DNA of 64,000 bases from Flammula alnicola (Eukaryota; Basidiomycota; Agaricomycetes; Agaricales; Strophariaceae), in NCBI GenBank assembly GCA_015499995.1, contig JADNRV010000059.1:124001-188000 (forward strand), read 5' to 3'. Below, piece after piece: positions 22,571 to 33,097 of the stretch. The notes beneath the pieces were generated by a model. That model searched no databases and was not told where the DNA came from. It saw only the letters and a list, made by a program, of their open reading frames with translations. The position numbers and the translations under genes are program-made. The stretch's first letter is position 1; every line of letters starts with the position of its first letter.

Positions 22571-22943
22571 TGAGCGCTGCCATAAAGTGAGTTCCATATT
22601 CACAGATCGATTGAGCTCGCGCCCGGGCTCTCGATTTGTTTTCTGTCAATCGACACAATGGCTTACCCATACCACATCCTCTTAGCCCCACACACCGGCA
22701 CAGTGAGGGCAAAGCAGAGTGCATGCTGCATGCACCGCTGCGCTTGCCAGGCGCTGCGGTCTTTTCCTGCGAACAAGCCATTGGACGAGGAATGGGAGCA
22801 GGAGGAATGAAAATCTGGTATTTGTTTCGATATTGAAGTCGACGATGGCGATCGCGGTATGTTTTTTCTCTCTTCGTTTTCCTCAAGAAACGATGCCTAA
22901 TCCAACTATCTAATTTCTCTTTCGCAGATGGCCCAGCAGCACC

Positions 22944-23341
22944 ATGATCAACAGGATCTCCAAACGTGCGCTCGCCGTACCTCCTTACACTGACCTTGAC
23001 TCCCCTGGTACCTCAACCACAACCACAACTACAAGAAACAGAGCCAGCGCCAGCACCATCGGCAGCGCCAGCACCATCGGCGACGCCAGCACCAGCAGCA
23101 AGCACCACGACATCATCTTCGCCATCGTCCCCCCTAATCTCATTCGCCAGGCTCTAACCCAGCCTCTCGGTATGTATTCATTTACTTACTGCTATTCTTA
23201 CGGTTCTGACATCTGGAAACTCGTATTTAAGCCGTCGACTTCAGGAAGCTCTCCTTCGAGGACGCATGCAGCTCGACCCCAAAACGCACCTCTTCGCTGA
23301 ATCGGCAACCCTTTCATCTCAACGTATTATAGTCCGACCTG
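22944..23341 (+). CDS. Hypothetical Thr/Ser-rich small protein
   Basis: ATG 22944 opens MINRISKRALAVPPYTDLDS followed by a Thr/Ser-rich linker (GTSTTTTTT, ASTIGSASTIGDAS) and PPNLIRQALTQPL. A 60-nt GTATGT...AAG intron (about 23170-23230) leads to AVDFRKLSFEDACSSTPKRT and a stop at the duplicated TATTATAG. No family is recognised. An overlapping frame gives a Pro/Ala-rich reading (APAPSAAPAPSATPAPA) that could be the real one. Confidence 0.3.
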
Positions 23342-23665
23342 GACGTTACAGAAGCTGAGGCGGCTTCTGCTGCTGAAGAACCAATCGAGCAAGCAAGCAA
23401 AATTGTTTCTCCAGGTGCGGGGGTGCTTGCTGTTGAAGATGCAGCGAAGCCGGCGAGTTTGGAGCAACAAGAAAGTCAGCCTCCTGCTCCGGCTTTAAAT
23501 TTGTCAGAATCGCCATCAACTACCGAAACAGAGTCTTTACTCGGGTCAGTGACATATTATATTCATGCTTTGGATATTGTCGTTAACTACTGCAAATATG
23601 TAGAAGAAGCTCCATCCGACGGAACAACGGTTGAGACGAGAGACACAGCTCTGAAGCCGATGTGA
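23312..23665 (+). pseudogene. Duplicated exon and following Glu/Ser-rich ORF
   Basis: Starts with the second copy of the 110-bp repeat (SDLDVTEAEAASAAEEPIEQ) and continues GVLAVEDAAKPASLEQQESQ and SESPSTTETESLLGS to a stop at about 23665. A GT...AG intron is possible at about 23545-23602. It is probably a segmental duplication of the 22.0-22.6 kb gene or an alternative 3' exon. Function unknown. Confidence 0.35.
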
Positions 23666-23879
23666 CTTTGAACAATGAAAGTACCAAGGAGAGGAACGTT
23701 CATCTCTCAGCCATGGTGTGTTTCGGTAACTTATTTCTTTGTTCGTAACTTGCAGGTCTAAGTCACATGTGTGACAGAGCAAGATCTATGTGATGAAGAA
23801 AGGCAAGCGTGAACTCTAAGTTGTTTGCTTCAATGTTGCACTCACATTTTGTCCATCCTCTTAGCGAAATTCGTTTTGA

Positions 23880-24075
23880 GTAAAATTGGACGTGGTAGAT
23901 GGCATTGGAGCAGGAAATTTTGATATTTAAAGAGGAGAATAAGAAAGAGTAGTGATTGCAGCCAATTGTGAAAAACGTGGTTTTTGCGCACAGCTGCAAC
24001 CACTCTTTTTCTTATTCTTCTTTTGAAATATCAAAATTACCTTCTTCAATGCCAGCTACTGCATCCAATTTCACT
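23880..24075. repeat. 200-bp near-palindrome
   Basis: Two imperfect inverted arms of about 85-90 bp meet around 23978. Left arm text such as AATTTTGATATTT, GAATAAGAAAGAGTAGTG and TTGCAGCCAATTGTG is mirrored by CAGCTGCAACCACTCTTTTT, CTTATTCTTC and AAATATCAAAATTACC. It could fold into one long hairpin. It ends about 25 bp before the target duplication of the 9.76-kb transposon. Probably a foldback or MITE remnant. Confidence 0.7.
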
Positions 24076-24105
24076 CTGTTCAGTTTAGCAGCCTACAGTG
24101 GTGAT

Positions 24106-24188
24106 CAAGGGACTACAGCCGGAAGATTCCGAAACACCAACTCCCCCGTCTCGTACCCATCAGCGTCCAGATTAGGACGAGCTCCGGC
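24106..24188 (+). repeat. Left terminal inverted repeat of the 9.76-kb transposon
   Basis: 83 bp beginning CAAGGGACTACAGCCGGAAG and ending GAGCTCCGGC, preceded by the target duplication GTGGTGAT (24098-24105). CpG positions here are often TpG or CpA in the right copy. Confidence 0.9.
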
Positions 24189-24445
24189 GGTCCAGGTCAC
24201 ACTGCATTAGGCAGGTGCCACCTAATTAGGACAGTGCTGCTCGCGTAGATATTGTCAATTGAGATTATGACGTTCGAGTAATACCTTGTCCTACCACTTC
24301 ATTCTTTGAAATTGTGCTTTGGTATTCGGTATTGGGCATATATGTTTTGTAATCTTTATGTATAAGCTCTTGGTAAGCCTGCTGGATATGCGACTGACAC
24401 CGAGAAGTAGAATTTATGTACTCATACACCGAGATGAGGAATTTG

Positions 24446-24453
24446 TATAAATA
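24446..24453 (+). promoter_or_regulatory. TATA box of the transposase gene
   Basis: TATAAATA lies about 105 bp upstream of the candidate ATG at 24558 and inside the left end of the transposon, so the element carries its own promoter. Inference from position and sequence only. Confidence 0.5.
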
Positions 24454-26823
24454 CTGGTGAAGAAATTGCAAAGGTAGATCATATCGCAACATATATCGAT
24501 TACTCCAAGCCTGCTATACTCATATTTTATTGCAATACCAACCAATCTTTCATCGAAATGGCTCCTACATCCAAAGTCTACACCGGTTTCCTCAAGTCCC
24601 CAATTGAGACTGATCTTTCAGATTCCATCTGGCCGCTCAGTCCACTACAATATCTGGCAGGAGCTTGGGTCAGAACTTGAGCTTATCAAGTACGACTTGT
24701 GTGACAAGCTTCTTCCCCTTACCAGCTATAGGTCAACAATCCAATTACAGAAGCACCGAGACAGCAAAGTGTGCAAAGGACTAGCCAAGAAGAATGCAGT
24801 GCAGGATAGCTCTGGTTCGATGTCATTAACATTTTTAAACACTTTCCATGATATAGGACCAAGCCAAATGCATTCTCCGATTACTGGTGATTTATAATTC
24901 GACAATATTGCTTTCATTTGTTGAAGATCTCTTCGTTCACCTTAGAATCTGCTATATCTACACCAATTTCAGAGTCGACACCCACAACACCAACAGCAAC
25001 TACATCTCAGCTCACCCCATGCATCCATTTCCAACTTGTATACCAACCTTCCTCCATCTTCTCCACCTCCTGCAAGCCCTGGACCTGAAATTGAGCTTGA
25101 AAACTCATTGGACATTCCTGAGAACAATGCAGACAGCATCTTCGACGCTATCTGTAATGGTCAACTCATTGAATGGATGGCAGGTTCAATCTGGGACACC
25201 TACACATACCAGCAATACAATGATGATCAGATTGAATGCACACCCATAGGCTACGAAGGCGAAGGATATATTTGGCTGCAATCCAAGTCATGCAAGATAC
25301 ATTTGACTGCAATGCAGAAATTGAATAACAGAGCATGTGATGCATGCTTTTCGTTATTGAATTCCAAATCCCTTCATCAGTTTATGGAGTGCGCCATCAA
25401 GGATGTTATACCACATACTCCTTGGAAGTTTTTGAACGCACGACAGCTCAAAAATTTGCTGATTGTTTTGAGGAAAAAAGCTAACTCCCTCAAGTTAGAG
25501 GTATGTCACATTTTGCCCTTATTGGCCTTCTCCATTCTGATATCCTACTCAGTCATTGAGCGCTAATCGTTGCATCAGTCGCCTTCAGAAGAAGCTAAAT
25601 GACTACTTGTGTTAGCGGGCCACCACTTTGCGTGGCAGTACGACTCTTTTCCTTTTTTGATATTTTTATTTTTTATTTTTATTCTTTATATAAGTTACCT
25701 TGCTTGCAAGGTTACTTGCGGTGTCATATTTTGGTACCTAACTTTATCCCGATGTTTCCCCTTTTGCCCATAATGTCACGTGATTGGTTGAGTGTTGTCG
25801 CGAAAGGCGAGAACTCATCTTATCTTGTCTTATCATGCTCAGCATAGTGATTTTCTTTCCAAATACAGAAAACAATGCGTGAGTAGTAAGTAGTTCCGAA
25901 GATGTTCACGGCCTTTACGATGTCTTCATACCTCGGGAGGGTGCTGTTTCTTGAAGATGCTCATCAAAACCTTGAAACAAACAATGAAGCATATGGAAAT
26001 TATGGAATATCTTCCCGAGCTTCTTGACAGTGCCACATAGAGATTGAAGAGGCTGATACTGCCGGTAGGGGGGGCATGGTGATATCCACCAAAACATATG
26101 GAATGAATGGTCTGCCCTTGAGACCTGTAATCTAAGAGATGCAACAGCAATGTCGCCCACCACACCTGCGGCGAATACATTTATTGCAGATGTCACATTC
26201 TTATTGATCCTCCCCCAGAAATCTCCACAAAAGCGAAAAGTGTCTAAACACGATCCCGAAATTGAATCCCCATCCAAACGATCAAAGAAACACCTATAAC
26301 AGGGACCCATGAAAACACCCAGGTACATGTACTTTTTCTTCTAACCACTAAACCCTCCTAAAATGGTGTCTAGTACATCAATTCTCATCTTATTCCATGT
26401 ACCAATAGAATCAGTTGCCTCTTGTTCGAGTATGAAAGAGCAAGGTATCGCTTTAGCGTGCTATGACATAGTGGTAAGGGATGAAGATGGAATACGAACG
26501 AGGAAAGAGATAAAGAATATGAAGACAACATCTGTAAATACCTAAATCGGGAACTCGAACTCCAACACCTCTCTCGCTGTAATGTTGAATTTTAGTCTAA
26601 CAAATTGTTGAATATACTTGAAATTCTCTCTTGAGAATAATGTTTGATTTACAATCAAATGGCAAGCAAGGTTAATACCGCCAGCGGCGGTACTTCCCTC
26701 TAGTTGTAATTTTACTGATAATGTGTCTACTTGAATCAATATTAATATTATATTATACATTGTCGCAAGGGCATTGGTCAATAATGCCAAATAATGCTCC
26801 ATTTGGTATTGGGGGGGCTTGGC

Positions 26824-27137
26824 AGTGTTTATGTCAGCACTTCGAAAAAAGTGCTGACATAAACACTCAAATTTTAATTTATTATTTTAATTAAATAATT
26901 TAAGTCATGTGATTTAATATGTGAGACATAGAGGAGCATCTAGGATCTCGAAGCCTTCTGAAGGCTTCGAGATGGCGGGAATGATCAAGTCTATTATTAG
27001 ATGTTACATATTGGGTGATATCCGCATTTTTCAGGCCAAAATTTGGCCTGAAGGATCGGCCTAAAACTCTATATAAACCACACAAGAAACTGAGAAACAG
27101 CCAGGTACTTTCTACATAGTTGTTTATGTAAGCACTT
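26824..27137. mobile_element. Palindrome-rich TIR element (two abutting ends)
   Basis: Perfect 19-bp inverted repeat AGTGTTTATGTCAGCACTT (26824-26842) and its complement (26849-26867), separated by 6 nt. The right arm pairs again with TGTTTATGTAAGCACTT at 27121-27137 (one mismatch), bounding a 290-bp element. Inside are two further perfect palindromes: ATCTCGAAGCCTT-CTG-AAGGCTTCGAGAT (26945-26973) and TCAGGCCAAA-A-TTTGGCCTGA (27031-27051). This looks like one small TIR element next to the inverted end of another copy. Confidence 0.6.
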
Positions 27138-27439
27138 TATTGAACATAGAAAGACTATAACGAACTATACTATGAAATAGATGAGGGTTGTACCTCAGTA
27201 GCAGGTGGCATGAATAGCATGTGGAACTAGACTTTCCACAGTCCGGGCCTGGCTTCTCACACACCTACATCATGGTGGTAATTGCTGATGACGAAACTTA
27301 CAAAGTCTTATGAAGTATATAAAAAAGAATAATATACATATTGCAACCATCTAATCCTGCGAGAGTGAGCCTGAAGAGGGGAAAAGCACGTGACGGGGTC
27401 GGTTCGTTCGTTCATGCAGTACAGTCGTCGTTGTACCTG

Positions 27440-28290
27440 TGGCTTTGTGGCAGCGATGCACCTGCCATTGCGCTGGCGTCGTGTTGTCACATTGTCATCA
27501 TTGCACCTGCTGTTGCTGCATCACTGGGCCGTCATCGTTGATGCACCTGCAGCATCATAGCGTCATTGTCTTGCTCGACGTTGCAGTCGCTGGCTCGTCA
27601 TCAGGTCCTATCAGAGCGGTGTCGATGGCAGCAAGGGTGGTGGCCATTAACGGTGGTGGGTGGTTGCGGGTGTCCAAATGAACTCGAACATGGTCTGGTA
27701 AACCAGACCATATTCGAGGAGGAGACAACGATATGTTTAATGTCATCATCTCCATGTGTAGCCTATGGTTTGGGTGGTAAGTAGCACTTTACGCGTAAAA
27801 CCCATTCTGTGAAACACCTCACGGGTCTCCCTCTTTGAGGGTCTCCCCTTGTTCTCTCGGCACTATCTCCACCCATCCTAAGCCTTCTAAATGTCAGCCC
27901 ACATCTCTCAATGAGAGGAGGGGCAGGCAACGGGTTGGCTTTGTTCATATGCAAGGTAGAGTACCTGTAAGAGTCAAAAAAAAACATTAGAAATACAAAT
28001 ATAAGAACGAAAATATAACTTACATACCTTTTTGAGCATTCTTGGGGGAGATGAAAGGGAGGGAGAGGTGAGAGAGGGTGGTGGTGTTGGTTAAAGATCA
28101 AGATCAATGACATTCAATATTGTTGATCTTATCCAGCAGTTTCCAAGAATGACCTGATTGGTCAGAAAATGCGAGTGACGGGCCTCCGGTCAGAGATGTT
28201 ATGAGTTTGCAACATGCATGTCGCAAACGTGTCAGAGAATAAATGAACTCACATTGGACTGAGACGCGACGTGCTCTGATGTGTCTGGTC
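27440..28290. repeat. Dispersed repeat R2, copy a
   Basis: Starts with a GCACCTG/ATGCACCTGC-rich minisatellite-like stretch (27440-27560). It contains the RGDP motif on the minus strand (RTRGDPQRGRPVRCF, about 27800-27850) and ends with sequence (about 28125-28260; TTATCCAGCAGTTTCCAAGA, CATGCATGTCGCAAA, GCGACGTG) that recurs in the same orientation at 45295-45465. The whole unit corresponds to 44740-45480. A minus-strand ORF at 27763-28113 spans part of it; its coding status is unclear. Confidence 0.6.
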
Positions 28291-28772
28291 ACTGTTGTTT
28301 TAGTAATTTGTTCAGTAAATAGTTTTTTAATACATCACAGTTAATGCAATAAACACAGACTCTATGTATTTCTGAGGCTGATGTAATGCCTGGAGATGTA
28401 ATTGATGAAAAGTGGGGCACAACTTCAACTGCCACACAAGTAAATATGCTGTGGATCAGTGATGCAATACCCGCACTGTAGAGGCCATCTCGAGTGTACC
28501 GTGATTGAAGGAACTCAGACCGTATATATAAAACAACTAAAAATAGATGTAGCTACTACCTTGCCAGTCCGGTTTGCCATCATGGCATGAACAAAAATAG
28601 CTATGTCATCCCGACTCAATAATGGATCCACCTGTTCCCATTCCCTCTTGCATATAAAAGTGGTATCATTCTATTCAGAAATACAAGTAGAATAAGCATA
28701 TGTAATTTAATTGAGGCCAAACCATTCCGTGCAGTATCCAGCAGGCTGAAAGCTGTAAAGCTATTTTTAAAT

Positions 28773-28873
28773 CATGAACAGCATGGCATTTGCTTACAAA
28801 TCTGATGCCATCAAAGATAAGGGCATGAACAGCATGGCAATGCTTACAAATTTGATGCCATCAAAGATAGGGG
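28773..28873 (+). repeat. Tandem duplication of a 50-bp unit
   Basis: CATGAACAGCATGGCA...ATGCCATCAAAGATA occurs at 28773-28823 and again at 28824-28873 with two or three differences. Local slippage or replication duplication; no function inferred. Confidence 0.85.
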
Positions 28874-31800
28874 ACCAACAAGGTCGCTGCAAACCTGTTT
28901 TTTTGCTGGTTGCTGTAGATTAAAAGAACTCCCTTTTCCTTACGTAAAAGAGTCATAACCAATGCATGGTCATGTAAATTTCACAGAACAAGATTGCGGG
29001 AGTTTCTCGCATTTTGGCAGCAGCGCTTCGCAATGGTGCAAATGCTGAATCTCTATGCCTAAAACTCCATCGGGCAATTGACGGCACATATGCACCACGA
29101 TCGGGATGGACTCAACGTGAATTTGAGGTCGCTTTTCTTATAAAGGCCATTGGAGGACCTTGATTGCTCTATGCACTACAGAAAGCAGAAGGTTATCCAT
29201 CACTCAGCACATTACAGGAGCGCAAGCCAATTGCCAAAGTTTCCATGTCTATTGGGATCCCAAGCACTGCTGAATTTGATACCAATATCACTTCATTCCT
29301 TGGACCAAAGGGCCGTGAGGCACCAAATCTTTCGCAACATGCAGGGCAGGTTATTGTAATTGATGGTGTTGCCATCGAAGAGGCAATATGGTTTGATTTC
29401 AAATGCGCCTGCCTTCTTGGGATTTGCCATGAACACTCCAAGGGCATAAAGATGTCTGTAGATGATCTCCATGATATCAAAAATGTCGCAAATGCACTAT
29501 ACACAGAAGAGACTTGCCATCACGGCAAAGATGCGACAGTCCTTGGTTTAGCGCCCATTACCAGCGCCAATAATTACCATGTAACACCACTTGTCCTTTC
29601 ACCATCTTGCAAATCAGAAAAGGGTGATGGACTTGCTGAGTGGATTCGCAGATTTATCGAACATTATCACCAGCATCCATATGGAGAAAAAGTTCACGGT
29701 CCAATTTACACTCTTGCAACAGATGGTGAATCCTCCTTCAGAAGACTTTGATTTATTCTGGGGCTTGGAGAGACCCTTGACAGGGACTCTAGTCTCAGAA
29801 AGATATTATACAAGCTACCAGGACTCACTTATCAAACCGGTTTACATGGAATGCTTGGGACATGTGATCCCAAACACATTATCAAACGATTTGCAACAAT
29901 GATTAGATCCCCGAAAAAAATTCAAGTTGGCACCACACATATTACATCGGGCAACACATTGCGCACATTACAACACTTGCCTGAGATGACATATGATAGA
30001 GCAGTTCTCCTTCTTAATCCAACAGATAAACAGAACGTTCCAAAGGCTGTCAATCTTATTCAGAGCTTGATGGACCTTCGCGGTCTAAATATCTCTGGGA
30101 CTCAATCAGAGAGAGAACACATTCGAAGCATCCTGTTTATTAGCGATGTCCTCAGCCATTTCCTTCTTCCATTTATCAAGGTCAAGATGTCACTCTCGGA
30201 GCAGCTTCGACATCTATCTGCATATTCCCATCTGATCACGGCCCTCTACTGGAGGCATGGACTGGAGTTTATGACAAGTGCACTACTGGCTGACTCTCAG
30301 GCAATCATGAAGAATATAATATTCACTACTGCCCGATTACAGCTCATGGACCCAAACATGTCTTACTATATCTTATTTGAAGGTACCGACCATCTGGAGA
30401 ATGTTTTCTCGCATGTGCGCACCCAAGATCATGCAAGGAACTTTGACATTCAACAGCTTTCATACAAGCTCAGCATTGCCACTGAGATCGACGCCATTTT
30501 CCAAAGACACCCAGATCTCAACCGTGGACACCTTCGTCGAAATCTTGTCAACACTCTGGGAGTTGATCACATAAACCCAAAGTCGTGGTTGGGCAACGTT
30601 CGCGTCAGGGATGTTAACATACAGCTCGAATATCTGGCTGGGAGAGCAGAAGCAAACAAACTCCTTCTCAAGCACTTCCACAGCAACATCTCTGCAACTG
30701 TGAACTTCAATGCACGTTTCTCTGAAAAAGGAGGTGATCATCTGCGACCCAATGGAGAATACATTGGATCGCGTGGAGCCAACTCTCAAGATGATTCAGA
30801 AGAGGAAGACAGTGTAGTCATTGAACCGCTCAGCGGTAACACAGACTCAGATCCCAGAGATGAAGATGAAAACAATTTCGAAGATGCACATACAACCATC
30901 AATACCGATGATTTCAATGGTCTTGACATACAAGACAAAGACCTTCTAAATCCTCCCGCTCACAAAAGCAATGCCCATTACCTTATTGTTGACAATAAAA
31001 AGCAATATATTCTGACACTTGTCAGTTCTCTCCTTGGTGCTGATCGAGAACGAAAGGCGCTCATTACTACATGGCCGCTTCGTGCCCAAGGCATCACGCT
31101 GGAGCAGGCCCTTCAGAAAAATCAACTTCTGAACTCATCTGGAGATGATCTTGATGTCGCCGAGTCCAAGATAAAAGCTGGCGATCTCGGGGTGATTTTG
31201 GCTCATGTTGGAGATCAGATCTGTCTAGTGGTCATTGAGGCCTTGAACTTTAGGCAGGGAACTTTGAAGACTAACCTTGCAGTGGTGGACGTCAAAAGCC
31301 TTGATGCCAACGGTGCAAAGGCAACAACTGTTGCATTCCAGGTGCTCAGATTGGTTGCTCAGAATGAAGATTCACTTGATAAACTTACCTGGTGGTGGCC
31401 ACAAGACTACATTCAAGTGCTAGATTCTAATGGCAAGCCTGTTCTCCAATGTCACCTTGTGATTCGTATATCAGGGAAACGATTCCACCCTCTTTCGCCT
31501 GAGATTATCTACAGCTCAGCAGATGAACCCCTGCTGATTTGGTCTCTCAACCATCATGATCTTGAATGGGCACTTGCGCAGGCTTGGTCGGACCTCGATT
31601 CCCACTCCGACAACATTGCTGAAACTATCAAATCGTTACCAGAGATTTTGGGCCCAGATTCAAATAAACTTCCTTACCAACTGCTCGAGAACAGTGACCA
31701 CTTGATGCTCTATGTTCCCAAGGAAGATATCCATGTCCCATTACAGACAGTGAAGCTATCTGGAGAAGACCGAAGGCCTTGTCACTTGTGCGGTCAAATA

Positions 31801-31936
31801 TTCCGTATCAATGACATGCGAAACCATGTTGGAATGCACATTTTGAAGGCTCACCAAGATGTAATAGATCTCTCCCTCCTAGGTGGATTAGAAGTGAGAA
31901 ATTTATTGTTTTGAATGATGTCTGTTATGCTGATTA

Positions 31937-32458
31937 TGTTACGGTCGTAGTGAAGTGTTACTAAAGATAGATGTGATCTATATTTAGTGAACGACTACAC
32001 GACCGTGAAGTCAAGTTTCAGTATTTTGGAATACGTTCAGAATGCCACTAGCGGTATTGTCTGAAGTAGAGCTCAGAGGTTTCAAGGTCTGGAGTAATCA
32101 GGTAGGATTCTCAAGATCAAGCTAGAGAAGCTATCTACTACAAGTGTCTGGCTTTATAGTACTTAGGCATAGGGCATTGTTCCAAATGAGGAACAATGGC
32201 AGGAAGAAAGGAGCATTGTTCTGGAAGAGGAACAATGGTGGAGAAGAATAGAACGTATCCAAACAGACAATATAAGTACAATGGAGACCATATTGGGAAC
32301 AATGGAAGAAGTATACATTGTTAGAGAAGTAACAATGTAGAGGAGAAAGAGTGTCCGTTTAAGGGAACCAAGGCCATAGTAATGTGAGTACTAATAGAGA
32401 AGGTTCGAGAATATCAAAGAAGGTATGAATGGTGAAATGAAAATGGGTGGTCGTAACA
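31937..32458 (+). mobile_element. Solo LTR, 522 bp, with 5-bp target duplication
   Basis: Begins TGTTACGGTC and ends GGTCGTAACA, giving a short terminal inverted repeat with TG...CA ends. It is flanked by the identical pentamer GATTA (31932-31936 and 32459-32463). No internal retroviral genes follow, so it is a solo LTR left by recombination. It lies inside the intron of the transposase gene: removing it restores a compact intron ending CTGTTAG at 32470. Internal ACAATG/CATTGTT repeats occur at 32170-32340. Confidence 0.85.
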
Positions 32459-32521
32459 GATTACTGTTAGATTGGACCAAATCCATGTGGATGGTGCGGA
32501 AGATCAGGTACTTGCCACACT

Positions 32522-33097
32522 TAGTGTTCGAAGGTCCGGTTAGGTCCAGTTTTTGGGTACCCGGAGGCTCTAACCGGGACCGAGACCGGTTAGCCTTTGT
32601 TCCCAGACCCAAAATAACCGGACCTAACCGCAAATAACCGCTTATAACCAGTTAGTTGCGGTTAGTAACTGGTTAAGACCGAAAATATTAAAAACCGGTT
32701 ATAACCGGTATTAACTGCATGTTTGTGACTTAGTACAATTTATTGTCCTTTATGTAAGCTTCAAATCGACCCTGGGAACGTTAAATTCGGTAAAGAACTG
32801 ACTGAGTTATGATTTTATTACATGCTATCTACTCTTTTGACTGATATTTTATGGTTTTAACCATAACTAAGTCAGTTCTTGACCTAAAATTATGGTCCAG
32901 AGCTTGTTTTAATGGCAAAAATGAGGGCTACAAATAACCGGTTATAACCGGTCAGTAACCGGTCCTATAACCGCAAAATAACCGGTTAGATACTTCTCAA
33001 AAACCATTAACCACTAACCGCGGTCCGGTTATTTGCGGTTAAGGTCCGGTTAGGTCTCGGTTATTTTCCGGTTAATTAACTGGACCTTTAAACACTA
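32522..33097. mobile_element. hAT-like MITE, 576 bp, with 8-bp target duplication
   Basis: Termini TAGTGTTCGAAGGTCC (32522) and the inverted TAGTGTTTAAAGGTCC (ending 33097). They are flanked by the identical octamer GCCACACT (32514-32521 and 33098-33105). Dense AACCGG/CCGGTT subterminal repeats fill both arms, and the centre has a second inverted pair (GAACTGACTGAGTTATG at about 32797 with its mirror at about 32864). No ORF of its own. It is inserted in a transposase exon; taking it out with one TSD copy joins CGRSGTCHT to HLSETQK in frame. Confidence 0.88.

Larger units (their letters stand above)
25606..28984. other. 3.4-kb foreign block inside the transposase gene
   Basis: Transposase coding text stops after LQKKLNDY (about 25605) and resumes after an AG acceptor (TTTCACAG) just before KIAGVSRILAAAL (about 28985); relatives need only a short linker between these. 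The block holds a decayed plus-strand ORF (GLYDVFIPREGAVS at about 25912; KSPQKRKVSKHDPEIESPSK at about 26217-26280), a palindrome-rich element (26824-27137), an R2-type repeat (27440-28290) and a tandem duplication (28773-28873). Exact boundaries and target duplications were not found. Confidence 0.5.

Noticed and set aside
25915..26328. Minus-strand ORF MYLGVFMGPCYRC
   Set aside because: The opposite strand has lysine-rich nuclear-signal-like text (KRKVSKHDPEIESPSKRSKK); the minus frame has no family features.
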